Positions 40,791 to 51,235 of a DNA stretch of 64,000 nt are shown here, one piece after another. Each line of letters starts with the position of its first letter. The stretch's first letter is position 1. The notes beneath the pieces were generated by a model. That model did no database searches. It had not been told where the DNA came from and saw only the letters and a list, made by a program, of their open reading frames with translations. A program made the translations under genes and the position numbers. Source of the stretch: Aradus depressus (lineage: Eukaryota; Arthropoda; Insecta; Hemiptera; Aradidae); the NCBI GenBank assembly GCA_963662175.1, contig OY759218.1:49607427-49671426 (forward strand). The letters are read 5' to 3'.

Positions 40791-41336
40791 CTACAATGGA
40801 ATTTATGTAATCAATAAGATCAATGGAATTTTATGGTATCCGACCTCTAGATTCCAAATATATGAAAAAAAAGAGGTCTGTGTATCTATGAGCGAACACG
40901 ATAACTCCCGATAAATAGAATGTATCGACACGAAATTTTATATGTGATTTCAGAACTCTCCAACGACGACACCTATTGTTTTCAGACAAATCGATCAAAG
41001 GGAAGAGAGGGATTAGGAGGGGGCTTAACATAAAAACTCTGTATCGAAATGAAATTTCATATTTAATGTGAAAATCTAATGAAATCTTAACCTGTCAAAT
41101 TTCAGCTACATCGGCTGAAGGGAAGGGGACATTCAGGGGAGGGGGCTTAATTCAAAAACCTTAATAACTGCCGATGTAATGAATTTATCGACACAAAATT
41201 TTGTTTGAGGGTTTAGGAAACGTCTATGTAAGATAACTGTTGAATATTAGCGCAAACGGTCGACTGGTTTTGGGAGGGAGAGCGAAAAGTAAATCAAATA
41301 ATTGATTATTTCGTTCTGGGGAAGTACATTGCCGTA
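40791..41336 (+). repeat. TH repeat, plus, other half of the pair
   Basis: GTTATGTAATC-like head (ATTTATGTAATCAATAAGAT), GTATCCGACCTCTAGATTCC, three anchors and the 3' end TTCTGGGGAAGTACATTGCC. The terminal hairpin is missing. Confidence 0.87.
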
Positions 41337-41506
41337 CATATTGTGGAAACTTGTAATAAATAAATAAAACAGACTTTGTTTTTGTATACAACCTGACACA
41401 TATAGAGGTTTTATAAATACAATGAACAACTATTTTTCTTCTTTTTAATGAGAATACAGCAAATACATTTGTGATACTGATGATGGGAGTTCTTCTAAAA
41501 AAAAAA

Positions 41507-41935
41507 AAAGTTGGTGAATCACCAGCAACGTACTTCCCCAGAACGAAATAATCAATCAACTTTTTGCTCCCCCTGCGAAACCAGTCGACCATTTGCACTA
41601 ATATTCATCAGTTTGTAATTTTATGTCGATACATTCATTACAACTGCAGTTATGCAAGTTTTTGAGTTAATCATTCTCCCTTATCCCCTACTCCCCTTTG
41701 GTCAATTTGGCTGAAAGTGAATGTGTCGTCTTTAGAGGATTCTGAATTCACATATAAAATTTCATGTCGATATATTCTTTTTATCGGGAGTTATCGTGTT
41801 CACAGACACGTACATACACACAGACAAACTGAATTTCTGTCTACATATTTGGAATCTGGAGGTCAGAAAACACGAAATTCCGTTAAAAACTTTGATTCGA
41901 ATTTTTGAACGATTACATAACTTCTATACTTTTAT
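41507..41935 (-). repeat. TH repeat, minus, nearly complete
   Basis: AAAGTTGGTGAATCACCAGC (terminal hairpin with compensating change), AACGTACTTCCCCAGAACGA, two anchors, TTGGAATCTGGAGGTCAGAA and GAACGATTACATAACTTC. Confidence 0.9.
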
Positions 41936-42404
41936 TGTAAATTCTCCTCACACATACCAAAAATAAATTTCCGTTGAAAATAATATATCAAATAATTGTA
42001 ACTCAAAAATGAACCGACCTGACCTGATCGGAGACTGAATTGACAAATAATTTATTTTTCGTTCTCCCCTCCGATCTCCGATCAGTGACAGAGCTCAGTT
42101 TAATTGACCTCCATTATCATATCAATTGAAAAAAAAAAGTTGTGTAAGCACATGTAATGTACAACCAATGCTGGATTCTGGTATTTTTGTTTTATACTGA
42201 TAAACATTTTTGAAATGATCTCTGGAGTTTAGGTTCCTAATGATATTTTTGAGGCATGAGGGACAAGAAGGTCTCTCTGAAAGATAAAATTCTCTCAATT
42301 AAAAAATCAAAAATTTGTTGTCCTTGTTTCATCTTTTATGGACAGAAATTAATTTTCTCTTGATATATATTGAAGAAGAAAGACTCTTAAGTAAATCACC
42401 TATT
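41936..42404. other. Unassigned
   Basis: AT-rich. The palindromic word CTCCGATCTCCGATCAG and GATCGGAGACTGA at 42030-42085 are mutually complementary, a small inverted repeat of no known type. Confidence 0.4.
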
Positions 42405-42500
42405 GATTTTTAGCTCAAACGGTCGATTGGTGTTGGAAGAAGACCGAAAACTTAGTTGATTAATTCGCGATGGGGATAGTAATTCACCGATGACCGATTT
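42405..42500 (+). repeat. TH repeat, 3' end scrap
   Basis: ATTGATTTTTAGCTCAAACG then GTCGATTGGTGTTGG, TTGATTAATTCGCGATGGGG and TAATTCACCGATGACC. It lies immediately next to a SINE1. Confidence 0.72.
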
Positions 42501-42534
42501 TGTCATCAGCGCAACATTTTGACAGAGTTAGTCA

Positions 42535-42717
42535 TTCAGTAATGCCCGGGCTTTACCTATGAGATCATATCGCCTACTTCCAGCTTGTACATCGTAAGAA
42601 AGACGTGCTCAAAGTTTTTTTAACTCTCAGGTAAAAGACGTAAGAGTTTCGGCCGTGTTTCGAACCTGCGATCTTCAGCTCGTAAACAAGTACGCTACTT
42701 CTGAGCCACCGGCGCCC
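42535..42717 (-). mobile_element. SINE1, minus, internal deletion
   Basis: TGCCCGGGCTTTACCTATGA, then a jump of about 130 bp to GCTTGTACATCG and on to TTTCGAACCTGCGATCTTCA and GAGCCACCGGCGCC. Both tRNA-box regions remain, the centre is lost. Confidence 0.8.
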
Positions 42718-43104
42718 TTCTTTTAATTTTATTTTTTTTTCGGACCGGGTGAACCTTGGCTAGTATTTTGAAAATTGTTGAATCACTTTGAAGTACAGAA
42801 GTGTCGATGATTCGGATACATAATTGAAAAACAAAACTGATAACAAACGACAGAAACTTTTCAAACGGAAATTAAACTTCTACGGAGATGAGACCAGAAA
42901 TGGAACGATAAGCAGAGGTCCCTTTTGTTTAGCTGTTTGTCGGATCTCTGCAAGAAAACTTACTTTGAGGGGGGCCAAAGGTAAATGTGTTTCTGATTCG
43001 TCCAGGATAGTTATGGGGCTACCTCACTGTTGTTCTACAAGAAATCGGTTTTTGTTCTCACCCGGTTGATGAATTCGTGAAAAATTGTACAGTACCAAAC
43101 ATAT
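42718..43104. other. Unassigned; 81-aa open frame
   Basis: The frame 42824-43069 (starting MKNKTDNKRQKLFKRKLNFY) has no domain I know, and no conserved copy is seen elsewhere in the window. I do not score it as a gene. Confidence 0.3.
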
Positions 43105-43265
43105 TTCTTATAAAATTTCCAATCACCAATATCTCCTCAGATTTGAGATAGGACCAATAAGACCAACGTTATGGCGCTCCAAAGAATGTAAAATATATTT
43201 CCATAAGAAATATTTCGAAGTAGAGTTTAAATTGTATCGCATAGCAACAAATTATGAAGTATATT
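43105..43265 (-). repeat. TH2 repeat fragment
   Basis: ATTTGAGATAGGACCAATAA then GACCAACG matches ATTTGAGATAGAACCAATAC at 5980 and, inverted, ATTGGTCCTACTTCAAATAT at 52720. Confidence 0.55.
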
Positions 43266-43398
43266 AAATTTTGTATTATTGGTAGTTTTTATTATAAAGG
43301 ATAAAAATAAAAATATATATGTGATGTGGCCATAACAGGACTCTCTTATACTAATAACGCCTTTACAAACAATCTGTCTATAAGTATAATAATAAAAA

Positions 43399-43650
43399 AT
43401 AGATAACTGCCGATATAATTAATGTATCGACACGATATTGAGTGTATAAATACAAAACTCCATAAGAACGACACCTATTAATTTTCCGCGAAATCAGCTG
43501 AATAGAAGAGGGCTTAGCACAAAAATAACTGCGCCGATGTAATGAACTTATCGAGACGAAATTGAATATGAGGAATCATAAGCTCCTGTGCGTAAGTTTA
43601 CTGTTACTTTTTAGACAAAACGGTTAATTGTCGTTAGAAGGAGAAACATA
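43399..43650 (+). repeat. TH repeat, plus fragment
   Basis: ATAACTGCCGATATAATTAA then TGTATCGACACGATATTG, AGAACGACACCTATTAATTT, GCGCCGATGTAATGAACTTA and AAACGGTTAATTGTCGTTAG. The end block is missing. Confidence 0.8.
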
Positions 43651-44506
43651 GTTGTGAAATTTTCTTTTGTCAAAGAATGGCAGCCGTATTCGGACAATGA
43701 AAGAATAAATGAAATATTCACAACGTTTGTCGACATAACCTCCGGCACATCTTCATACTTTCTCATCAAAATACATCTGTTTTCATGCTACGTTTTTAGG
43801 AAGATTTAAAAATTGGCTTATATTATATTAATTACCTATATATTATATTAATTTGCTTATAAAAATACGCTAATTAATTATGAAAATATTTAATATTTAC
43901 ATATTTAAGTAGGTATTGATGGAATGTCTTTCAAATGGGTGAGTTTATTTTTTATGGAGAGATTACCTGTTCCCTGTTTACGTAAGGTTTAATTCGAAAA
44001 TCTTATACGTGCAATAAGTTGCATTTTAACTTTCACATTTTTTTATAATTTCTTGTGTTCTTCATTTAATGGTGGAAAAGTGTTGAGAAATAAGGTTAGG
44101 CTTGGTAGCTTTATTTTAATTATCTCCGGATGGCCGAACGACTTATGCATAATTCCCGGACGTCCGAGTAGGCTTTGACTCGAGATACAACATTGATCAC
44201 TGGATGTCCCAGATATTATTAGGTCATTGAGATTTTAACTCCAATCTCTTCTTCTTTAAGAGGAAGAACAATCCGAACTGTTCGTGTGGCGGCATCGAGA
44301 CTGTTGTTGTCAGGCTTGTGATCGATGTAACACTAGTTACAAACTTGTTACTGAATCCACCAGTAATGGAATCTGCGCTTCATTAAAGAGGTAGGAGAGT
44401 AGTTAGTTGAATACTAGCGAGGGGCTGTTATATGGGCCTTCAGGCTTTGGATAACATGGGTAAAAAACTCCCCACTGAAAAAATTATTTTAAATACTAAT
44501 GTGCGG
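43651..44506. other. Unassigned 850 bp
   Basis: 43700-44090 is AT-rich. 44130-44500 is GC-balanced, with a small inverted motif CCGGATGGCC...CCGGACGTCC. No frame or element recognised, possibly unique sequence. Confidence 0.35.
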
Positions 44507-44645
44507 CAGGATTGACCAACAATGTAGTAGGCAGGGAGAGTTCAGGTTGTCGATAAAACAAATTTGTAGAATTTCTGCCAAGCCTTCGGCACTGAGTGTG
44601 CCTTCTTCAGTGAGTTTGTTAACAAATATATGAATATTAGCAGGC
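44507..44645 (-). mobile_element. Fold-back/Penelope-like terminal fragment (type 20k)
   Basis: GATTGACCAACAATGTAGTA, ATTTGTAGAATTTCTGCCAA and CCTTCGGCACTGAGTGTGCC, then TTCTTCAGTG. Minus strand: CTGAAGAAGGCACACTCAGT then GCCGAAGG, where GGCAC and GTGCC form the stem. It matches 20755-20945. Confidence 0.6.
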
Positions 44646-44689
44646 TCATACATGCTAAAATTAGGTAAAAATAAAACAATAAAATAGCA

Positions 44690-45070
44690 ATCTTCGAAAA
44701 AAAGTATTTCTTATAAAATATGCCATTCAGTTTTCTTTAGAATGTATTTGAAGAGAGTTTTGATGAGGTCATAAATATAAGCGGTATCATGTAAAATATA
44801 CTTAGGCCCCGAAGTAAAGTGGTCTTATTTTTGGTCCGATTTCGCTCAAAAACTAATCAGAGCTAAGTTAGCACATGTGACTTCTTCATTCCAAATTTCA
44901 AGTTCATAACTTCATTCGTTCCTGCGTTAGAGGGTTCAAAAGTGTACATGACACGCGCACAGACATCGAGAAAGTGGTCAAAACGTAGTCAAGGGACTTT
45001 GAAACGTGAAAATACTAGATCTCGGATTTTCACACGATTACAATACTTTCTTGTACTATATGTATAAGAA
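44690..45070 (+). repeat. TH2 repeat, longest plus copy
   Basis: GTTTTGATGAGGTCATAAAT, CCGATTTCGCTCAAAAACTA, GTTAGCACATGTGACTTCTT and CACGCGCACAGACATCGAG, then CACGATTACAATACTTTCTT, GTACTATATGTATAAGAAA. The last part folds as TTTCTTGTAC against GTATAAGAAA. No coding frame. Confidence 0.7.
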
Positions 45071-45171
45071 ATTTTAAAAAATAATAGAGGATAAAAGAAA
45101 AGAAAATTACTAATATTAATAAATAAAATATATTTTTTGTATATAGGGGAGAGCATAGATAATAGCTGACT

Positions 45172-45450
45172 TACATAAAGGCTTCTGAGTCCTCAAACTA
45201 ACTTTTGTGTCGATACATTCATTACATCAGCAGTGACTAGGGTTTTTGATTTAGGCCCCCTCTAATCCCTCTTCCCTTTTGCCGATTTTTCGGAAAATTA
45301 ATGTAAATTTCGGAGCCGTCCTATGGGGTTGTGAATGTAAATATAAAATTTTATGTCGATTTATTCATTCTATCGGCAGTTCGTGTTCTCATACACACAG
45401 AGATATAGGTTTTTTAAAAGGTTTTGTCGGAAAACATGAAATTTCGGAAT
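45172..45450 (-). repeat. TH repeat, minus, both ends missing
   Basis: GCTGACTTACATAAAGGCTT, anchors GTCGATACATTCATTACATC and GTCGATTTATTCATTCTATC, and GTCGGAAAACATGAAATTTC. Confidence 0.85.
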
Positions 45451-45640
45451 TATGAGAACATAGTTGTGGAAGTAATAAATAAATAATAAAATAACATAAC
45501 CATAAAAAACAGTTTGTAATAGATAGATGATAATCAATTTAATGATCCGTTTGAAGTTTGTTGCTAAAAGAAAAATATACAAATTTATAGCTAATATAAT
45601 ATAAAATTACTAATATTAATAAATACAATATAATATATTG

Positions 45641-45789
45641 GGGGCCATGGTGGCCGTGCGGGCTAGAGCCTAGGGCTTTGGTCGCATGGTCTCACCATGG
45701 TTTGCGGGTTCGAATCCCGTCCGGGAGTGAGTTTTATTTCATAGATAGAACTCCCTCCCGGGGCCATGGATGTCGTAACTATCTATCTA

Positions 45790-45852
<63 letters not shown>

Positions 45853-45885
45853 CACATTGACATGGCTAATATGCACCGTACATAA
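45641..45885 (+). mobile_element. SINE2 (tRNA-derived)
   Basis: Head GGTGGCCGTGCGGGCTAGAG with B box GGTTCGAATCC at 45707-45717 in a TTTGCGGG...CCCGTCC stem context. Then GAGTGAGTTTTATTTCATAG, AACTCCCTCCCGGGGCCATG, an expanded ATCT/TA microsatellite and CATTGACATGGCTAATATGC before an A-rich tail. It shares head and body with 55125-55320. Confidence 0.8.
45778..45851. repeat. (ATCT)n then (TA)n microsatellite
   Basis: About four ATCT units followed by about 29 TA units, grown inside the SINE2 body, where the sister copy has GTAAATATAACTAAAATAAC. Confidence 0.95.
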
Positions 45886-46301
45886 ATCAAAAAAAAAATA
45901 AATAAAAATAAAAATGTATATATAATATATTATTTGTGATTCATTGGAGGAGGCCCTCTTATAAGCTCGTATGTGTAAGATACGAAAAAGGAATCAACCC
46001 CCCCTCCCCCCGTCCCTTCAAAAATGTTGGTAAAATCCCTTTATATGAGAGGTTAGTGGCTAGGTGGGAGGCCAGGCACCGTATTACCTATATGAGTTAT
46101 GCTACGTTTAATTAGCTTCACTATATCAAGTGAGGAAGGGCTTTAGCCTCCATGATGCAACGAGATGCCTGGGTCTTCTTGGTGTTTGGGAGGGCTTAAC
46201 TGACCCAACTTCAACACCACATGCACACACCAACCTCCTTCCAACCAATGCAAAGTTTCCTTCACCAAGAAACAAAAATCGGCTCTGTACGACTTCAGCA
46301 G
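45886..46301. other. Unassigned
   Basis: 46120-46290 is GC-balanced and contains the 77-residue frame starting MRKGFSLHDATRCLGLLGVW, with no domain I recognise. Possibly unique sequence. Confidence 0.35.
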
Positions 46302-46452
46302 AGTGGCTTCTGAATGCTCATACTAAATTGTGTCTATACATTCATTACAACGGCAGTTATTAGAGTTTTTGTTTTAAGCTCCTCTCTGATTTCCCCCTTC
46401 CCTTTGGATGTTGCGAAAAATTAATAGATGCCGCCCTTTTGAGGTTTTGAAA
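46302..46452 (-). repeat. TH repeat, minus, one module
   Basis: GTGGCTTCTGAATGCTCATA, GTCTATACATTCATTACAAC, TTCCCTTTGGATGTTGCGAA and GATGCCGCCCTTTTGAGGTT. Confidence 0.8.
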
Positions 46453-46832
46453 TGAAAAGAAATGAGACCCTAACATACAGAGTCAAAAATAAAAGGAAAC
46501 AATGAAATAAAGTATCAGTATGCCGGACAAAGAAATAAATACAAAATTAAATAAATTAGTGATATATAATAAATATAGATAAATAAAAAATTAACATGCA
46601 CCGCTTAATTATGAAGAAATAAAAGGATCTGTATAAATAGAAGAATGTAGTGTAATTATATAATAGAGAATATAAAATATGAAGAAAATAAAATAAATTA
46701 ATAAAAGTGGACGGAGCATATTACAATGACGGTTAACTATAAAGATAAAGAAGGATGCCCAGACTAGGATTGAAATAAAATTAGTTTTACTATTAAGGGG
46801 CTAAACTGAAAAAATATGAAGAGAAACAAGAG

Positions 46833-46867
<35 letters not shown>

Positions 46868-47395
46868 TAAATAAATAAATGAATAATAAAAATATATAGT
46901 TATGTAAAATAAGTATAATATTTATTATGAAAGAAATGTAGGAAATATGGGAAAAAAATTAAATACAATTAAAAATGATTTGAATACAAACACATATATG
47001 TATAAGGAATAATAATAATATTCATTCATATACATATATATTTTAAAAAATAATTAAGTCATAGAAGATAAATGTTATCAAATATTTATATATTTTTTTT
47101 AAAACTACAATATAACTCAAACCCAGCTCCTGCCACAAATATTTGAGATATTTTTTTACGTCATCTACCGGCATCTGCTGTTGATGTTTTTAATTGCATC
47201 AGTAGTCTTCCTATTTCCCTCCAGTATTTTATTCCTGTTTTTATAATTTTGATTTTAACTGTTGTAAATTTCATACTCCTCATCTTCAGAAATCAAAAAT
47301 TTTATTGGGATACACACCATAATATTTATATTTATTTCCGTTTAACAATAACATGAAATAAATCAAAACAGAGAACATATTTGACTTAATTATTT
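46453..47395. other. AT-rich block with (AAT)n
   Basis: Extremely AT-rich. (AAT)n at 46834-46864 runs into (AAAT)n to 46880. 47325-47360 has TTATTTCCGTTTAACAATAA, a LINE 3'-end scrap on the minus strand. No gene. Confidence 0.6.
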
Positions 47396-47545
47396 CCAGA
47401 AAAATATGTACATAAAGTGTACACGTTTCGGCTAATGCCATCGTCAGCACAAAAGTGTTTTTGAACTTTGTGCTGACGATGACGTAACCCGAAACCGGTT
47501 CACTTTATGTACATATACATTTTTGTGTATTTGGACAATACAAAA
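47396..47545. mobile_element. Fold-back element (type 47k) with two TGACGA motifs
   Basis: The left arm (GTACATAAAGTGTACACGTT then TCGGCTAATGCCATCGTCAG) and right arm (GTGCTGACGATGACGTAACC then CGAAACCGGTTCACTTTATG) are inverted copies about 15 bp apart. On its own strand each reads CTGACGA, a short stem (GGC/GCC in the left arm) and GAAAC. It ends GGACAATACAAAAGTC-like, as at 21.5 kb. Confidence 0.75.
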
Positions 47546-47560
47546 GTCATACATTTTCTT

Positions 47561-48210
47561 TGTTACTTTCCCTATGTGATGAATAGGGGAAGTTATGTAT
47601 TCGATCAAAAATTCGATGAGGAGTTTTCATCGGAATTTCATGTTTTCCGATCTCTAGATTCCAAATATGATACCAAAAATGTCTGTTTCTTTGAGTCTAT
47701 GAACACGAAAACCGATAGCTGCCGATAGAATGAATGTTTCGACACGAAATTTTATATCTGGATCCACAACAATCTAACGACGAGACCAATTGTTTTTCAG
47801 CCAAATGGAATAAACGGAAGTGGGGATTGGGGAGCTTAACATAAAACTCTAATAACTACCGATCGAATGAATGAATCGACATTAAATTGTATATGTGACC
47901 GACACCCCATTAGGGGGTTATTAATTTATATAGCATAAGGGAAGGGGGATCAGAGCGGGGCTCAACTCAAAAAACCCAATAACTGCCAATTTCAGCGATA
48001 TTGGCTGAAGGGAAGAGGGGGTTCAATTCAAAAACCTTAATAACTGCCGATGTAATGAATTTATCGACACAACATTTAGTATGATACTATGAAGATTTTG
48101 GAGCCCCTTCGTAAGACAACTATTGATTATTAGCGCAAACGATCGTTTTAGAGGGATAGTATTAGTTATTTGATTAAATCGTTCTGTGCTGGTGATACAC
48201 CAACTTTTAT
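47561..48210 (+). repeat. TH repeat, plus, near complete
   Basis: ACTTTCCCTATGTGATGAAT then AGGGGAAGTTATGTATTCGA, four anchor sites (the third collapsed), TTTTAGAGGGATAGTATTAG and an eroded end GTTCTGTGCTGGTGATACAC. Confidence 0.87.
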
Positions 48211-48407
48211 AATGAGGCAGCAATTCCCCAATTCTGGAGACTGTCCCAATTCTGGGGACAGCTCCAACGAATTTATTCTGAACAATTTTCATTGTAATTA
48301 AAGATTCCTTGATTATAAGCCTCATGCTAATCCTCTCTAATCTTTTAGCTTGATTGATTCTTTTAATACTTCTTTAGGATATGACATACCAATCTATATG
48401 AAATATT
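48211..48407. other. Unassigned
   Basis: Contains a short inverted or tandem pair CCCAATTCTGGAGACTGTCC and CCAATTCTGGGGACAGCTCC at 48226-48271. The rest is not recognised. Confidence 0.4.
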
Positions 48408-48849
48408 TTTACTTCCATAGATATACGAAGTATAGGGAAAGTTATGTAATCGAACAGCAATTTGTTGCGGAGTTTTCAACGGAAGTTCATGTTTTCCCAC
48501 CTCCTGCTTCTAAAAATAAAAAAAAATAAAAAGTCTTCGAACACGATAACTCCCGATAGAATGAATTTATCGACATTAAAATGTATGTTTGTGTCCAGAA
48601 CCCTCCTAGGACGACACTTATTAATTGTCAGCCAAATCGGCCAAAGGGAAGGGGGATTCGGGGGATGGCTTAACACAAAAACTCTAATAACTCGTAATGA
48701 ATTTATCTTAAATTTAGTATGAGGATTCAGAAGCCACTATGTAAGTCAAATATTGAGTTTTAGCCCAAACGGTCGATTGGCTTTGGAGGGAGAGCCAAAT
48801 TTAATTCATTAATTCTTGCTGGGGAAGTACATAGCCGGTGATTCACCGC
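48408..48849 (+). repeat. TH repeat, plus, complete short form
   Basis: ACTTCCATAGATATACGAAG then TATAGGGAAAGTTATGTAAT, two anchors, GGTCGATTGGCTTTGGAGGG and CTGGGGAAGTACATAGCCGG then TGATTCACCG. It abuts a LINE end that begins inside the terminal block. Confidence 0.9.
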
Positions 48850-49780
48850 TTAGCTTATAAATTAGATACATAAACAGATGTTAACTCTTAGAGTCTCGAC
48901 ACACATGGATTAGAATTAACAATACTCTAACAAATGAAATGAAATGAATCAATAAATATTTGAAGCAATGTACAAAAATAATAATATGAATAAATACAGT
49001 AGTTAATTTTTTTTTAATTTCATTAAAATTAAGTTAATAATTTTTTGTAACATTACCGAAAGTCTTTTTCATGACAACATTAAAATTTGGAAGTTCTTAA
49101 GTCCCTTCACAATGTGCGAAATATAGAAAAGAGAAATAAAACAAAATATCAATAACAATTATAAAAATATATTTACTTATAAATAAATAGTTTTTTATAT
49201 TTACAAAGAGATATTTACAACTGTATAAAATTATATACAACAAGCAAATATGCTAATACACACATAATGGCAGTGTCTAAATGTCATGAGGGGAGAAATC
49301 ACCCAGTGGTGACACTTCCTTTAAAAAAATATCTAAAATGATAATAATAATTATTAACGGAAAAATTTAAGAGAAATAAAATAAATTAGTAAATTAATAA
49401 TAAAAAATAATGATTAAAACGTAGATCCTCCTTAAAGAGGATATCTGTGAAGGAACTCTGCCCAAAAACTGAAAACTATCTAGCAGGTAATGTTTTTGAG
49501 TATGAAACACGATTTTTCTATCGTGGTTATTTTATTATTTTTGAACAATGAGAAAAAAGTTTGTCCGAATAGAGGGTTTCCTCTAGCATAAACATTTTTA
49601 GTTGAAGTTTAAATTTTGTTATTGTTCCTACTGTCCTCAAGAAGTGGGGAAGGGCATTAAAGAAATTAATTCCTTTATGAGTTATTCTTATTTACAAAAA
49701 GAGAGGAGCAATGTTTAGTCATTCGCAAAAACGTTTTTTTTCTGGTATCGTAATCATGACTAGAATTGTTAAGAGGGAAA
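48850..49780 (-). pseudogene. LINE 3' end with ORF2 C-terminus, minus
   Basis: Minus strand, right to left: HKGINFFNALPHFLRTVGTI then TKFKLQLKMFMLEETLYS (49555-49690, the NxLP-type ORF2 end), a stop-rich 3' UTR with GTGTTTCATACTCAAAAACA (49498), an eroded hairpin motif (49040-49100) and the AAATTAGATACATAAACAGA block (48860). It is the longest LINE 3' end here. RT is not included. Confidence 0.75.
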
Positions 49781-49799
49781 ATATTTTTTCTACTAACCG

Positions 49800-49885
49800 T
49801 TACTTCCGACGTCGGGATTCGAACCCAGGTCCTTTTGTTGGATAAGGCATTACTTTCCATATAATGATCTACCCATTTATGGGTT
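49800..49885 (-). mobile_element. tRNA-like SINE head
   Basis: Minus strand: GGTAGATCATTATATGGAAA (A-box side), GGACCTGGGTTCGAATCCCG (B box at 49815-49825 inside a T-stem-like CTGGG/CCCGA). It could be a diverged tRNA gene or a SINE head. The acceptor stem does not pair well. Confidence 0.5.
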
Positions 49886-50319
49886 GGTTGTGTGCCTGTC
49901 TCCCCTGAGCTAAGATTTATAGTAATAGCCGCTAGCTCGCAGCTCCCAGCTCACAGACAAGACAATCACCAAGACTCCATTAATCAGATATCGATTACTC
50001 CAGATTAGTGCAATCCGCTAAGTCCCCCCCCCTTTCATTTAATTAAGTATTTAGTAGCCCCTATCAATTTAAACATCAATTTAGAAGACTAATTTTGGAC
50101 TTCTGTATTCTATGAATTTCGTAGTTTTCCAAGCTGTATGTTAGGCTATTAAGCGGATTACTATAGAAATCAGCTTACGTGCTCACTCTGTTGCTAAGAC
50201 TTACAGAAACTACTACCGTATTATCATCAAACTTGCTCATCGAAACACGATTTGAGGGGTCGCTACAATTCTTATGCACAATTTAATATTAAACAAAATC
50301 AAGATTCAGTAAATAAAAA
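49886..50319. other. Unassigned, includes dispersed repeat
   Basis: 50152-50207 matches 36586-36645. AGCTCGCAGCTCCCAGCTCA at 49934 is a short tandem. The rest is unrecognised. Confidence 0.4.
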
Positions 50320-50410
50320 AACTCAGTATTTGGCCAACGTTTCGGAAACTATTTATTTCCTTCTTCAGGCCCTAACAGAATATAACAAACAAATTAGTTG
50401 GTTTTATCAT
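50320..50410 (-). mobile_element. Penelope-like end fragment (type 50k)
   Basis: Minus strand: GGGCCTGAAGAAGGAAATAA then ATAGTTTCCGAAACGTTGGC. CTGAAGAAGG, a stem and CCGAAACGT are the familiar ends of Penelope-like elements. This is a single copy here. Confidence 0.5.
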
Positions 50411-50487
50411 TATGGACAATAAGAAAACTAGAAAAACATCCATCTTAAAAATCGATAAAGAAAAAAAATATACCTATATAAATAATA

Positions 50488-50772
50488 AATAAATGTATGT
50501 ATCGATACAAAATGTCATATGTAAATTCAAAACCCCGTGATGACACTTATTAATTTTCATCGGAATCGACCGAAGAGAAGGAGGGCTGAACTCAAAAAAT
50601 CCCAATACCTGCCGATGTAATGAATTTATTGACACAAAATTTAGTACGAGGATTTAGAAGCCCCCCTATATAAATCAACTATTGATTTTTTGGAGGGAGA
50701 GCGAAAAATTAATTGATTAATTCGTTCTGTGGAAATACATTGCCGATGATTCGCAGATGACTTTTTTTTCCG
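50488..50772 (+). repeat. TH repeat, plus, 3' half
   Basis: ATGTATGTATCGATACAAAA, ATCGACCGAAGAGAAGGAGG, GATGTAATGAATTTATTGAC and the end CTGTGGAAATACATTGCCGA then TGATTCGCAGATGACTTTT. Confidence 0.88.
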
Positions 50773-51089
50773 ATTTTTAGATTTTTTCTTCCATTTGAGA
50801 AATTGAAATTCCACAAGTCTTTATTAGATCGTGTAATTGGATTGACTGGTTGATTGATTCCTCTGCCTGTTTTCTGTTCTTCTTCAAAATTTCACAGGTA
50901 GATACCCTCCTAATCGGATAGATCCCCCCTCTTTCTTCCTCACATTCTCAGATTGAATGTAAGTCACACGTGATATCAATATCTGGTCTTATTGGCAAAA
51001 GGGTGAAAAAAATAATCTCTTAGTGGCTATTGTTGAAAAGTTTCTATGCTTTAATCTGGTATATTACGCATGAGTTATTTCTGAAATTT
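50773..51089. other. Unassigned
   Basis: Nothing recognised. Confidence 0.3.
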
Positions 51090-51235
51090 ATTTCCTCAGG
51101 TAGAATATGATGTATAGGAGAAGTTAAGTAAGGATTTAGAAGTCCCTACGTAAGTCATCTACTGATTTTTAGCTCCAACAGTCGACTGGTTTTGGAGGGT
51201 GGGCGAAAAGCTAATTGATAATTCATCATTGAAAG
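51090..51235 (+). repeat. TH repeat with collapsed interior
   Basis: Head GTAGAATATGATGTATAGGA then GAAGTTAAGTAAGG fuses directly to the 3' region GATTTAGAAGTCCCTACGTA and CGACTGGTTTTGGAGGG. All modules are lost. Confidence 0.78.

Noticed and set aside
42824..43069. 81-aa basic frame as a host gene
   Set aside because: No domain, no repeat of the frame elsewhere, no splice or codon evidence that I can judge by eye.
47507..47728. Open frames giving related peptides (for example with TRNFIC, NECIDTKF or RQTHKNSN-like words) at 10.7, 28.3, 29.4, 47.5, 48.5, 57.1, 58.4 and 58.6 kb
   Set aside because: They all lie in TH repeats, in different frames and on both strands, and none is conserved as a frame across copies. 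They are by-products of a non-coding repeat.
49886..50319. 5S or other rRNA gene
   Set aside because: The GC-balanced text here does not contain rRNA motifs I know. No rRNA was seen in the window.
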